The position numbers were made by a program, and so were the translations under genes. Positions 33,804-42,442 of a stretch of DNA of 64,000 nucleotides are shown here, piece by piece; position 1 is the stretch's first letter; each line of letters starts with the position of its first letter. The DNA is from CANDOC01 sp965261725 (lineage in GTDB: Bacteria > Pseudomonadota > Gammaproteobacteria > Pseudomonadales > Endozoicomonadaceae). Location of the stretch: assembly GCA_965261725.1 (NCBI GenBank), contig CBDHDU010000023.1, positions 62,001-126,000 of the forward strand, read 5' to 3'. Below the pieces are notes generated by a model. The model searched no databases and was not told where the DNA came from. It worked only from the letters and a program-made list of their open reading frames with translations.

Positions 33804-34406
33804 TTACAGGTACTCGGGGCCGATATCCATTCCCCAGAAAATAACGGTAATGGCCAACATGGCGACCAGCATGACCAAACCAATACAGAGTATGGCACTG
33901 GCAAAAACAAAACCTTTTTCTTTGGGTAAGTCCATAAAGACCGGTAATCCGGTATACAGCAGCCAGGCGCAGTAACTGACAGCTGCGATACTGGCGATCA
34001 TGGCCAGCCAGAGTGAAGGCCAGAGGGCGCTGATTCCGGCCAGGAAAAGCGGGGTTGCCGTATAAGCGCTGAAGGCAATGCAGTCTGAGAGTGCGGGTTT
34101 CCGGTCAAAGGTTTGTGAAAGCCACTGAATATAAGCCCCCATCACCGCAACACCGACCAGCATGGCACACCAGGCCAAAATCGACATGGTTGCTGCGCTT
34201 TCCGGGGTCAGGCGCTGGATTTCGCCCCCGCCGGGTAGGGTCCAGCCAGTGAGGGTAGTCCCTATATATCCGCAGACTGCCGGTATAGTCGCCAGTAAAA
34301 GTATGTGGGATAAATAGAGTTTGAATATACTTGAGTGTTCCTGACGGATACTATGCCATTCGCGGTCAGGGTGAGCCATAAGACCCCAGACATGGGTGAG
34401 AATCAT
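33804..34406 (-). CDS. Yip1-domain inner membrane protein
   Basis: A 200-residue protein with five hydrophobic segments, starting MILTHVWGLMAHPDREWHSI, which is the typical entry of bacterial Yip1-family proteins (HPxxxWxxI). The segments are YLSHILLLATIPAVCGYIG, MSILAWCAMLVGVAVMGAYI, TPLFLAGISALWPSLWL, AMIASIAAVSYCAWLLYTG and FASAILCIGLVMLVAMLA. These proteins are widespread in gammaproteobacteria near sprT or endA genes, with no proven function. It is divergent from the Bax-like gene. Confidence 0.8.
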   Translation of the reverse strand: MILTHVWGLMAHPDREWHSIRQEHSSIFKLYLSHILLLATIPAVCGYIGTTLTGWTLPGGGEIQRLTPESAATMSILAWCAMLVGVAVMGAYIQWLSQTFDRKPALSDCIAFSAYTATPLFLAGISALWPSLWLAMIASIAAVSYCAWLLYTGLPVFMDLPKEKGFVFASAILCIGLVMLVAMLAITVIFWGMDIGPEYL

Positions 34407-34621
34407 CGCGTTTATTCCTCCAAAGCCGGCCGGACTCTCTAGGTGAGACGACAGCAGTTCGAGCCGGAGGGTTTAATGTTATTATTATCGCGTTTTTGTG
34501 ATGTGCCAGCCGATTCGGTGCTAGTTATATAAAGCGTAAAATTACTGACATCCATTTATTTAACCAGTCATACACAAAGAAATACAGTTTTCCTTATCTT
34601 GGGCGATTGAATTTGTATTAG

Positions 34622-34638
34622 CATGGCGACTCGCCATG
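34622..34638. promoter_or_regulatory. Perfect palindrome upstream of the Bax-like gene
   Basis: CATGGCGACTCGCCATG is a perfect 17-base dyad centred at 34630, about 75 bases before the Bax-like start codon and within the 305-base gap to the Yip1 gene. It may be an operator. The rest of the gap (34407-34621) shows only AT-rich promoter-like sequence. Confidence 0.4.
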
Positions 34639-34711
34639 ATATGGAAATGCTGCCAGCTTTGCTCAACAACAGTATTTTCGGTGAATACAAACAATTTTCT
34701 GCGGAGTTTGA

Positions 34712-35647
34712 ATGCAAAGAGTCCTGTCTGCCGTTACTTTTGTGCTGTTTCTTCTGGTGTGCCTGCACTTCAGTTTGGGTCACTGGAGCCTTGGCAACCG
34801 GTCTGCTGGTGTCCAGCCGGAAACTGCTGCAGTTCAGCCTGAAGCAGCAAAGGCTGTCGAGATTACAGCGATTGAAGTGATCGAAGAAACCGTTGAAATT
34901 GAAACCACTGCACCGGCTGAAGTAGATACCGGCGATTTGCCTGACTTCGGGGCCATTGCTGATGTGAAAGAAAAGAAAGAAACTTTCTTCAGCTTTATCC
35001 GGGCTTTTGCTGAAGAAGAGAACCGTAAGATTATCGCTGACCGCCAGCGCATCATCACTATTCGCGATGATCTGGCGGCGGATGAAGATGATCTTGAGTG
35101 GGTGCAGGCGCTGGCACGTCGTTACCGTATGTCACCGGAGCAGGTGATGGATGAAGCCTGGTTTGATGATCTGTTGAAGCGAGTCGATCAGTTGCCTGTC
35201 TCAATGGTACTGGCACAGGCGGCTAATGAATCGGGCTGGGGCACCTCCCGTTTTGCCCGTCAGGGTAATAACCTGTTCGGTCAGTGGTGCTTCTCTTCAG
35301 GCTGCGGCATTGTGCCGGAAGGTCGCCCGGAAGGTGCAAGCTATGAAGTGCGTCGCTTTGATAGTGTGGGTGACTCTGTTGCGGCTTATTTCCTTAACCT
35401 GAATACTCACCCGGGTTATGAAGCACTGCGGGAACTGCGTCGCAATGGTCGCGACAGTGAATCATTTATCACCGGGCTTTATCTGGCGCAGGGGCTGCAT
35501 GTGTATTCCGAGCGTGGTCATGAGTATGTTGAAGAGATCAGCTCAATGATTCGCTACAACGATCTGATCCGTTATGATGCGCCCACTTCAGCGGCAGATG
35601 CTTCTGCCGTTGTCGCTCAGGACTGGCTGGATCGTTCTTCTTCTTGA
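34712..35647 (+). CDS. bax: Bax-like glucosaminidase-domain protein
   Basis: A 311-residue protein with an N-terminal signal anchor (VLSAVTFVLFLLVCLHF). A Glu/Thr-rich linker runs to about residue 85. The glucosaminidase domain holds the catalytic Glu in SMVLAQAANESGWGTSRFA, then NNLFGQWCF, and YEVRRFDSVGDSVAAYFLNL, as in E. coli Bax and FlgJ-like enzymes. GGAG lies six bases before the ATG. It probably cleaves peptidoglycan glycan strands in the periplasm. A strong terminator follows. Confidence 0.88.
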   Translation: MQRVLSAVTFVLFLLVCLHFSLGHWSLGNRSAGVQPETAAVQPEAAKAVEITAIEVIEETVEIETTAPAEVDTGDLPDFGAIADVKEKKETFFSFIRAFAEEENRKIIADRQRIITIRDDLAADEDDLEWVQALARRYRMSPEQVMDEAWFDDLLKRVDQLPVSMVLAQAANESGWGTSRFARQGNNLFGQWCFSSGCGIVPEGRPEGASYEVRRFDSVGDSVAAYFLNLNTHPGYEALRELRRNGRDSESFITGLYLAQGLHVYSERGHEYVEEISSMIRYNDLIRYDAPTSAADASAVVAQDWLDRSSS

Positions 35648-35668
35648 TGTTTCGATAAAAGCAGACCT

Positions 35669-35709
35669 TAAAAACCGGTTGCCGGAATGATCTGGCAACC
35701 GGTTTTTTT
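35669..35709 (+). terminator. Terminator after the Bax-like gene
   Basis: AAAACCGGTTGCC pairs with GGCAACCGGTTTT around a ten-base loop and is followed by a T7 run. It lies 22 bases after the stop codon. Confidence 0.92.
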
Positions 35710-35769
35710 ACACGTGGATCAAGGCTGTAATAGTATATAAGGGACAAAAGGCCTTCAGGTTTGAAGCAA

Positions 35770-36657
35770 ATGTCCAAAATAAAAACAATGGCACGGATGA
35801 AGTTGTTCTGCTGGTTACTGACCGGAGTCTTCGCGGTTGCTGCACATGCTGCCCCGGAAAGCGAATATTGGGCACTCTGGGATCAGAGTAATGAAAAATC
35901 CGTGGAGAAAATCAGTCACTCTTTATGGCAGGAATTGTTGACCAGTTATCTGGAAGATGTTTCCGGCGGGCATTATCGGGTTTTCGATTATCGGGCGGTA
36001 ACTGCTGCAGATGATAAAAAACTCGATGAATATCTGCAAAAACTACAAAATATTGACCCGAGAAAATACAGCAAAGCTGAGCAGTTTGCTTACTGGGTTA
36101 ATCTCTATAATGCCCGCACGGTTGCTCATATTCTTGACAATTACCCTGTCGAATCAATTACAAAAACCGGGAGTGGCTGGTTTAGCTTTGGTCCCTGGAA
36201 TGATGACTTGCTTAACGTGGCGGGCACCAGGCTTACCCTGAATGATATCGAACACCGTATTCTGCGCCCGCTCTGGCAGGACAAGCGCATCCATTATGTG
36301 GTGAATTGCGCCAGTCTGGGATGTCCTGACTTACCTGAGCAGGCACTGACGGCAGAGAATCATGAAATCATGCTGGAAGTCGCGGCAACACGTTTTATTC
36401 GTCAGCCCAAAGGTGCCAGCTTTACTGATGGCCGACTGGCTTTGTCCCGCATCTACGAATGGTATGCCGATGATTTTGGTGAAAGGTGGCAGGATCTGCA
36501 ACGGCATCTGGCGCAATACCTTGAACCGGAGCTCAAATCCAGAATGCTGCAATACGGTGGCCCGGTAGAATATCAATACGACTGGAAGCTGAACGAGCCG
36601 GATGAGTCCCTCTGGAAAGAACCAGAGGGACGGGGCAATGAAGAAGAGCCGGAGTAA
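35770..36657 (+). CDS. DUF547-domain secreted protein
   Basis: The ATG at 35770 is preferred over a TTG at 35761, which is too close to the AGG ribosome-binding site. A signal peptide ends near VAAHA (residue 28). The DUF547 core is clear: QFAYWVNLYNARTVAHIL, then IEHRILRPLW and HYVVNCASLGCPDLP with conserved Asn-Cys-Ala-Ser. The domain resembles thiol-dependent papain/transglutaminase folds but no activity is proven. An acidic tail ends the protein. It converges with ttcA, 11 bases apart. Confidence 0.82.
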   Translation: MSKIKTMARMKLFCWLLTGVFAVAAHAAPESEYWALWDQSNEKSVEKISHSLWQELLTSYLEDVSGGHYRVFDYRAVTAADDKKLDEYLQKLQNIDPRKYSKAEQFAYWVNLYNARTVAHILDNYPVESITKTGSGWFSFGPWNDDLLNVAGTRLTLNDIEHRILRPLWQDKRIHYVVNCASLGCPDLPEQALTAENHEIMLEVAATRFIRQPKGASFTDGRLALSRIYEWYADDFGERWQDLQRHLAQYLEPELKSRMLQYGGPVEYQYDWKLNEPDESLWKEPEGRGNEEEPE

Positions 36658-36668
36658 CGGAAGGATAA

Positions 36669-37619
36669 TCAGCCAGCGAATTGCACAATGCTGACAGGCT
36701 GGGCTTCGACTTCTTCTTCACCGAGTTCTTCAGCGGAAGGCTTCCAGCTAACGTCCGGCTTATCGAAAGCGGTATCGCCATCTTCAACCGGTTGCCCGGT
36801 GGCCTTCAGGTTGACGAAGTCAAACAGGCGCGGGTCGGCCAGATGGGATGGAGCAACGTTGGTGACCGCTTTGAACATGCTTTCAATACGGCCCGGGAAG
36901 CGCTTGTCCCATTCGGTCAGCATCTGCTTGATCGCCTGACGCTGCAGATTTTCCTGAGAGCCACACAGGTTGCAGGGGATAATCGGGAAGTCTTTCTGTT
37001 CAGTAAACTGGATGATGTCTTTTTCACGGCAGTATGCCAGCGGGCGGATCACTATGTTCTTGCCATCATCACTGACCAGCTTTGGAGGCATGCTCTTCAG
37101 CTTGCCGCCGTAGAACATGTTCAGGAACAGGGTCTCCAGAATATCTTCCCGGTGGTGGCCCAGAGCAATCTTGGTCGCACCGATTTCAGCAGCGGTACGG
37201 TACAGAATGCCACGACGCAGGCGTGAACACAGGGCGCAGGTGGTTTTACCTTCTGGTACCTTTTCTTTGACGATACTGTAGGTGTCTTCTTCGACGATAC
37301 GGTAGTCAACGCCGATGGATTGCAGGTAGTCCGGCAGAATGTGTTCCGGGAAGCCCGGCTGCTTCTGATCAAGATTGACTGCGGTGACTTTGAAGCTGAC
37401 CGGTGCATATTTCTGCAGGTTAAGCAGAATATCCAGCATGGCATAGCTATCCTTTCCGCCGGAAAGGCAGCACATGATATGGTCGCCATCTTCAATCATA
37501 TTGAAGTCGGCAATGGCCCGCCCTACATTGCGTCGCAGGCGCTTCTGTAGTTTGTTGAAGTTAGCCTTCTGGCCTTTTGAAAGTGTCGGGTTTTCAGTAT
37601 TCGTCATGTAGGGAGCCAT
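36669..37619 (-). CDS. ttcA: tRNA 2-thiocytidine biosynthesis protein TtcA
   Basis: A 316-residue protein. The N-terminal LNKLQKRL-like region (NFNKLQKRLRRNVGRAIADF in pieces) is followed by the PP-loop CLSGGKDSYAMLDIL, which binds ATP. Two Cys pairs, CALCSRLRRG and CNLCGSQENLQRQ, hold the iron-sulphur cluster. It thiolates C32 of certain tRNAs. The start may instead be the ATG at 37607. About 45 C-terminal residues are acidic and not conserved. In many gammaproteobacteria it is an FNR-region neighbour, as here (2 kb from fnr). Confidence 0.95.
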   Translation of the reverse strand: MAPYMTNTENPTLSKGQKANFNKLQKRLRRNVGRAIADFNMIEDGDHIMCCLSGGKDSYAMLDILLNLQKYAPVSFKVTAVNLDQKQPGFPEHILPDYLQSIGVDYRIVEEDTYSIVKEKVPEGKTTCALCSRLRRGILYRTAAEIGATKIALGHHREDILETLFLNMFYGGKLKSMPPKLVSDDGKNIVIRPLAYCREKDIIQFTEQKDFPIIPCNLCGSQENLQRQAIKQMLTEWDKRFPGRIESMFKAVTNVAPSHLADPRLFDFVNLKATGQPVEDGDTAFDKPDVSWKPSAEELGEEEVEAQPVSIVQFAG

Positions 37620-37832
37620 GCCCTGAAGGTCGTCATGCGTCCTGCAGGGTGTATGTTGTCATGATTAATAAGAGAGCAATTATAAACAATTGTGGCAGCA
37701 GAGGCAGTTGCGGTGCGCCGAAGCCCTTATCCGACAAGCGTTATAACAAAAAGATGAAATTACATACCGAACAGCCAGCTTCCGCCTAAAATGCATTGAA
37801 GCCGCAAAAAAAGTAAGAGGAAAAAGAAAACA

Positions 37833-38162
37833 ATGAGCCGTTTCGACAAGTTTCAAACGATACTAATCCAACGCCGATCCGAGCTGGAAGCCCGCTTGGG
37901 TAAAATTACCCGTGATGTCTCTAAAAAAGCCAGTGCTGACTGGTCTGAACAGGCTCAGGAGCGTGAGAATGATGAAGTGCTGGATGCGCTGGGTAATGAA
38001 ACTGAGTCGGAATTACGGCTGGTTGTAAAAGCGCTCGAGCGGATTAAAGAAGAAGAATATGGTATCTGTGAGCGTTGTGGTGTTGATATTCCTGAAGCTC
38101 GTTTGGAAGTCATGCCCTATGCCGCACTGTGTGTGAAATGCGCTAGTGCTGATACGCCGTAA
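37833..38162 (+). CDS. DksA/TraR-type zinc-finger protein
   Basis: A 109-residue protein with a short coiled coil and a C-terminal zinc finger, CERCGVDIPEARL then CVKC (CxxC-x17-CxxC), as in the DksA family. It is shorter than DksA (about 150) and has ERENDEVLDALGNE where DksA has its Asp-rich coiled-coil tip, so it belongs to the DksA-like small group that can bind the RNA polymerase secondary channel. AGAGGAAAAAG precedes the ATG. Its 3' end overlaps the convergent gene by 20 bases. Confidence 0.87.
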   Translation: MSRFDKFQTILIQRRSELEARLGKITRDVSKKASADWSEQAQERENDEVLDALGNETESELRLVVKALERIKEEEYGICERCGVDIPEARLEVMPYAALCVKCASADTP

Positions 38163-38685
38163 TAGTGGATGTAGTCGAAGCGAGTTGACTGGCAGGTGCT
38201 GACTCTTCCGTAATCAGCATTTGGTAGTTCGCGACAAAGGATTCCACCGTACCATGCGCATGGCTGTGGTAATGCCGGTGCCAGTATCGCCCCAGCAGTT
38301 GCAGGTCATCAGCAGCCTGATCCGGTAGCGGTTGCCCGGTACGCAGGTAGACAACCCAGGCAATAGCTGTTGCATAAGAAAGGTTGGTTGCCAGTTCAAG
38401 GTGAGGATGAGACAGAAATTCCCGTTGGCTGGCAAGACCGCGTATCTTGCTGGCCAGATCAGGATCTTTGGCCAGATACTTGTCCCAGATGTTTTTATGC
38501 ATCTGAGGACTGATCTGGTAAATACCAAGTGCGCGATGATTAGCCTGTTTAAGATGAAATCCGAGTCCAGATTCCTGCGCCGCAGTTCCCAGTAACAGGT
38601 TTTCAGCGGCGGGGCTCCATTGCTTCAGATGACGCAGGGTCGGTCTGACTACATAACGGCGCAACTCGTCGGCACAAATGCCCAT
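38143..38685 (-). CDS. Lysozyme/transglycosylase-like protein
   Basis: The start at 38685 (MGICADELRRYVVRPTLRHL) is favoured; an upstream ATG at 38724 adds 13 residues. Residues 25-60 read LLLGTAAQESGLGFHLKQ then RALGIYQISP, the Glu-Ser and Gly-x-x-Gln-Ile pattern of soluble lytic transglycosylases. There is no signal peptide, which suggests a phage-like lysis origin or an intracellular domain. The remaining sequence is helical with an HRHYHSHAHG stretch. The fold call is tentative. Confidence 0.55.
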   Translation of the reverse strand: MGICADELRRYVVRPTLRHLKQWSPAAENLLLGTAAQESGLGFHLKQANHRALGIYQISPQMHKNIWDKYLAKDPDLASKIRGLASQREFLSHPHLELATNLSYATAIAWVVYLRTGQPLPDQAADDLQLLGRYWHRHYHSHAHGTVESFVANYQMLITEESAPASQLASTTSTITAYQH

Positions 38686-38791
38686 GATAGATCCTGATAT
38701 TACCCATGTGATTCTTCGAATCACGGATAAAAGGATTATCGGCGTGTGGTATATGAACTGTAATGACGGTCAGAGGAGAGAGGGAAAGTCA

Positions 38792-38821
38792 TAAAACCTG
38801 CTTCTTTTGAAACAGGTTTTA
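38792..38821 (-). terminator. Terminator of fnr
   Basis: AAAACCTG and CAGGTTTT form an eight-pair hairpin with T-rich 3' side on the minus strand, 17 bases after the fnr stop codon. Confidence 0.75.
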
Positions 38822-38837
38822 TGGCTGCAGGATCAGA

Positions 38838-39629
38838 TCAGAAGACGTTGGTAAGTTCCAGATGTTCCTGAGTTTTACCACCGGCCATCCGGCACAGAGA
38901 CTGAGAGTCAATAATCTCAATCTCCTTACCAACCGCAGAGATCAGTTCCTGCTTCTGGAAGCGGGTAAATACCCGGCTGACCGTTTCTACTGCCAGCCCC
39001 AGATAGTTGCCCATCTCGTTACGGGACATGGACAGTCGGAAAGACTGGGAAGAAAAACCGCGACGGCGGAAGCGGGAAGCCAGATTCACCAGGAAAGTGG
39101 CAATCCGCTCATCAGCATTTTTCTTGCTCAGCAGCAGCATCATCTGCTGATCGTCACGAATTTCCTTGCTCATGATCCGCATCAGCTGTCGGCGCAGCTG
39201 TGGGTGGTCACCCGCCAGTTCTTCCAGTTTGTCGAATGGAATTTCGCAGACCATGGTGGTTTCCATTGCCTGCGCAGACACTGGATAGGAATCAGTATCC
39301 ATACCACTCAGACCTACCAGTTCGCTGGGAAGATGAAAGCCGGTAATCTGCTCTTCACCTTCATTGGTCGATGTGTAGGTTTTCAGTGAACCGGAACGTA
39401 CGGCAAAAACAGATACAAAGGGGTCGCCTTCCAGAAACAGGTGCTCTCCCTTTTTCAAAGGGCGGCCGCGCTTGATAATCTGATCCAGCCCGACAATATC
39501 TTCCTCATAACGCAGTGCGATTGGCAGGCACAGCGGGCTTAAACTGCAATCCTTGCAGGATACATTCGATGTCTGGCGAATGTTGGCCTGTCTGACAGGC
39601 GTTTGCCGTATGTTCAGCTTGGATGTCAT
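38838..39629 (-). CDS. fnr: Oxygen-sensing regulator FNR/ANR
   Basis: The start at 39629 (MTSKLNIRQTP) is chosen; an upstream ATG at 39650 is possible. The N-terminal Cys set CKDCSLSPLC plus the internal Cys in TTMVCEIPF matches the four ligands of the oxygen-labile [4Fe-4S] cluster. A cyclic-nucleotide-type beta barrel, dimer helix and HTH (SRNEMGNYLGLAVETVSRVF) follow; the Glu-Thr-Val-Ser-Arg recognition helix predicts TTGAT-N4-ATCAA sites. Such sites are found before hemN, ccoN and the peroxidase gene nearby, so it probably controls them. Confidence 0.95.
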   Translation of the reverse strand: MTSKLNIRQTPVRQANIRQTSNVSCKDCSLSPLCLPIALRYEEDIVGLDQIIKRGRPLKKGEHLFLEGDPFVSVFAVRSGSLKTYTSTNEGEEQITGFHLPSELVGLSGMDTDSYPVSAQAMETTMVCEIPFDKLEELAGDHPQLRRQLMRIMSKEIRDDQQMMLLLSKKNADERIATFLVNLASRFRRRGFSSQSFRLSMSRNEMGNYLGLAVETVSRVFTRFQKQELISAVGKEIEIIDSQSLCRMAGGKTQEHLELTNVF

Positions 39630-39717
39630 CAAAGGTGGCCTCTCACACAACCATACGTAAACTCAGCAGAGATTCCCATGAGTCTCGTAGCTGTTTACGT
39701 AGGTAAAAACTCATCAC

Positions 39718-39767
39718 GCACATAGTCAGCAGGAAATGATTATCTTTACCTGCTGTTGACTATGTGC
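39718..39767. promoter_or_regulatory. Long hairpin upstream of fnr
   Basis: GCACATAGTCA (39718-39728) pairs with TGACTATGTGC (39757-39767), and the next GCAGG pairs with CCTGC after a three-base bulge. It lies in the 306-base gap between hemN and fnr. There is no T-run, so it is more likely a regulatory structure than a terminator. Nothing else is recognised in that gap. Confidence 0.45.
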
Positions 39768-39935
39768 TGTCAGAGCACTGACAAAATCATTGTTGATCTG
39801 TGGCCGAACGCAGATGGTTAGCGGCTTTTCGAATCAGGTGAGGCCATTCTATGCGAATGTTCCACAATCTGTAAGATGGTAATGACCGAAGTCAATGTTT
39901 ACAGGTCGTCTTAAGAATGTCTGGTTATATTTGTT

Positions 39936-41321
39936 CTAAATGACTCGTGAATACCTGTTTGCGTGTGTTTTTTTGTTTAAGTGAGCGTCGAAGATCATGC
40001 AGATATTACGTACTAGCAGGCGTCCCGTGGGAAGTACCCTGATCTGCTTGTTGGAAAATGTCAGTAAACCGTCAGCCTCCATCTGTCGTAAAACAGGTAA
40101 GGCATCATCAAAATAGGCATTGAAGTTAATTAAAAAACTTTGTTCGATGTCTGAAATATCCAGTGCAAAATGACAGATCAGTTCATTAATCACGTTTTGG
40201 CGAATATGGTCGTCCTGAGTCATTTCGAGCCCGCGGTAATGTGCCAGATGATCCTGAGCAATGGCTTCTGTGTAAGGCTCTATCCGCACCGGGTTTTGCA
40301 CGTAAAGCCCGTCAACTTTACTGATGGATGAAACCCCAAGCCCGATCAGATCACAGTGACTATGAGTCGTGTAACCCTGAAAATTACGGTGCAGGGTGCC
40401 GCTCTCCTGAGCTATTGCCAGCTCATCGTCGGGTAATGCAAAGTGATCCATGCCTATAAAGACATAGCCTGCCTGCTGCAGCTTTTTGGTTGTCTGTTCA
40501 AGTATCTTCAGTTTTTCTTCCGGCGAAGGCAGTTCGCTTTCATTGATACGTCGCTGTGGCAGAAAACGTTCCGGTAAATGTGCATAGTTAAATACTGATA
40601 ACCTGTCGGGGCGCATTTCAATCACCCGGTCGACGGTTTTCAGAAAGGATTCACAGGTCTGGTGTGGCAACCCGTAAATCAGATCCATGTTAATAGAACT
40701 GAAGCACATGGCACGTGCTGCATCCAGAACAGACTGTGTAAGTTCCTGACTTTGAATACGGTTGATGGCCCGTTGCACTTTCGGGTCAAAATCCTGCACA
40801 CCCAGACTGATGCGGTTGAAACCCAGATCCCGCAGTTGTGAAATAGTGACCCAGTCTGCTTCTCGCGGATCTATTTCAATAGAGAAATCAGCAGAGCGAC
40901 CTTCAGCCAGCGTGAAGTGACGGCCTATCTGTTCCATCAGTCCCTGCATTTGCTCGGGAGACAGGAATGTAGGTGTACCGCCACCAAAGTGCAGTTGTTC
41001 GACAACCTGGTCTTTACCAAACAGGTGAGCCTGCATCTCAATTTCTTTGTATAGCTGCTGCAGGTAAGGTTCAGCCTGTTCCCGGCGTTTCGTTATGATT
41101 TTATTACAGGCACAGTAGTAGCAAATGGTTGAGCAGAAAGGGATATGGATATAGAGCGAAAGCGCACTGTTTTTAGCTTTGCTTCTGGCGGCGGCTTGCA
41201 GATAACTGTCAGCCTGAAGAGTTTCGGAGAACTGAACGGCTGTCGGATATGATGTGTAGCGAGGTCCGGCTGTGTCGTAACGGCTGATCAGCGCTTTATC
41301 CCAGATAAGCTCATGCGCCAT
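39936..41321 (-). CDS. hemN: Oxygen-independent coproporphyrinogen III oxidase
   Basis: A 461-residue radical-SAM enzyme of usual HemN length. The cluster motif is FCSTICYYCACNK (CxxxCxxC plus the extra Cys typical of HemN). GGGTPTFL and the SIEIDPREAD strand follow, with SLGVQDFDPKVQRAINR for substrate binding. It makes protoporphyrinogen IX precursor without oxygen, supplying haem to the cbb3 oxidase at low oxygen. A perfect FNR box lies 162 bases upstream. It is divergent from none and follows ccoS-region genes in direction. Confidence 0.95.
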   Translation of the reverse strand: MAHELIWDKALISRYDTAGPRYTSYPTAVQFSETLQADSYLQAAARSKAKNSALSLYIHIPFCSTICYYCACNKIITKRREQAEPYLQQLYKEIEMQAHLFGKDQVVEQLHFGGGTPTFLSPEQMQGLMEQIGRHFTLAEGRSADFSIEIDPREADWVTISQLRDLGFNRISLGVQDFDPKVQRAINRIQSQELTQSVLDAARAMCFSSINMDLIYGLPHQTCESFLKTVDRVIEMRPDRLSVFNYAHLPERFLPQRRINESELPSPEEKLKILEQTTKKLQQAGYVFIGMDHFALPDDELAIAQESGTLHRNFQGYTTHSHCDLIGLGVSSISKVDGLYVQNPVRIEPYTEAIAQDHLAHYRGLEMTQDDHIRQNVINELICHFALDISDIEQSFLINFNAYFDDALPVLRQMEADGLLTFSNKQIRVLPTGRLLVRNICMIFDAHLNKKTHANRYSRVI

Positions 41322-41482
41322 GTTGGGTACCTGTTTCGTATTTTATCGTTATAGTAGTACCCGTGATGGGTAATGCTTGTGCTTTTCAGGTTTCCATATA
41401 TTAGTCCGGCAGGGAATTCATTTACCCTATAAGTGTTTTCTGAAAAGGCATGCTCAGTGTAGTAATAAAGTACTAAAAAGGT

Positions 41483-41496
41483 CTTGATGTGTATCA
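41483..41496. promoter_or_regulatory. FNR/ANR box upstream of hemN
   Basis: TTGATGTGTATCAA is a perfect match to the TTGAT-N4-ATCAA consensus. It lies 162 bases before the hemN start and 66 bases after the end of the sulfite-exporter-type gene, so hemN is the target. Confidence 0.88.
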
Positions 41497-41561
41497 ATAC
41501 GTATGCTGCCCCCTGATTCCAGAGAGTAGAACATATAAACCTGAGTCAACATAACTTATGT

Positions 41562-42254
41562 TCAGGGTGCTAAAAGCGGATAAATGCCGGGTAATGTCCA
41601 GATACCGCAGGCAATAATCAGCAGCCCGGCGGTTGCCCGAAAATAACGCTGTTGGATTAAAGCTGTCAGCTGCCCGGCAAATAAACCGGTTAATAGCAGG
41701 GAGGGTAATGTACCGAGCCCAAACAGCCCCATCAGTAAACCGGCTGCCATTCCGTCAGCAGTAGCAGCACTCCAGATTAATGTACTGTAAACCAGTCCGC
41801 AGGGGAGCCAGCCCCATAAAATACCGAGGCATAAAGCCTGCCCCGGTGTTTTGGCAGGTAACAAGTGTGAAGCATAAGGCTGGATATTTTTCCATAGCTT
41901 GCCGCCCAGTTGCTCCAGACGTATCAGAATACGCCACCATCCGCTGATATACAGACCCATTGCAATCAACATAATGCCGGCAAGATAACGCAGACCCATA
42001 CCCAGAACGGGGCTGGTTGTTGCTGCCAGCCACCCGAAAGAGCCGACAATCGCACCAATAATTGCATAGCTGCCTATACGACCCATATTGTATGACAGCG
42101 TCAGGGTCAGCATTGACCAGAAACGGCGATGTTCCGAGGGTATGCTGGCACCCAGTGCAGTGGTTATGCCGCCGCACATGCCCATGCAGTGTGCGCTGCC
42201 GAGTAAGCCGAGCGTTACTGCTGTTATCATTTCACTTGTTGCAGGCAGAGGCAT
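41562..42254 (-). CDS. Sulfite exporter TauE/SafE-family membrane protein
   Basis: A 230-residue protein with six hydrophobic segments and the family start LGLLGSAHCMGMCGGIT, where His and two Met/Cys may bind copper. Further motifs are YNMGRIGSYAIIGAIVG and CLGILWGWLPCGLVYSTL. Members of this group sit at the end of ccoGHIS operons in gammaproteobacteria and are thought to help oxidase assembly, perhaps in metal traffic. Two bases separate it from ccoS, so it is part of the same operon. Confidence 0.85.
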   Translation of the reverse strand: MPLPATSEMITAVTLGLLGSAHCMGMCGGITTALGASIPSEHRRFWSMLTLTLSYNMGRIGSYAIIGAIVGSFGWLAATTSPVLGMGLRYLAGIMLIAMGLYISGWWRILIRLEQLGGKLWKNIQPYASHLLPAKTPGQALCLGILWGWLPCGLVYSTLIWSAATADGMAAGLLMGLFGLGTLPSLLLTGLFAGQLTALIQQRYFRATAGLLIIACGIWTLPGIYPLLAP

Positions 42255-42256
42255 AG

Positions 42257-42442
42257 TCAGGATTGCTTGTTCTGTGCAGCTTCCCGTTTCAGGCTGGCCT
42301 GCTCGTCGTCATCGTACAGAATGCTGTGAGCCGGACCTTCGAGATCATCAAACTGACCGTTATCCACAGCACGGAACAGTATCCATATAGCAACGGCAAC
42401 AAATAAAACGGCGATAGGAATGAGAATAAATAAACTAGCCAC
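42257..42442 (-). CDS. ccoS: cbb3 oxidase maturation protein CcoS
   Basis: The GTG start at 42442 follows AAGGA at good spacing and overlaps the ccoI stop by eight bases. The 61-residue product has one membrane helix (FILIPIAVLFVAVAIWILF) and the CcoS signature GQFDDLEGPAHSILYDDD. CcoS is needed to insert cofactors (haem and CuB) in the cbb3 oxidase. The longer in-frame sequence upstream overlaps ccoI and is not conserved. Confidence 0.92.
   Translation of the reverse strand: MASLFILIPIAVLFVAVAIWILFRAVDNGQFDDLEGPAHSILYDDDEQASLKREAAQNKQS

Noticed and set aside
33593..33910. Minus-strand frame overlapping the Yip1 gene end
   Set aside because: The left part (33593-33800) reads like a protein (STFLTHSVIAIPPNISKH), but the right part is the Yip1 gene in another frame. 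It may be a gene relic in the 274-base gap, but I found no start, domain or partner to support it.
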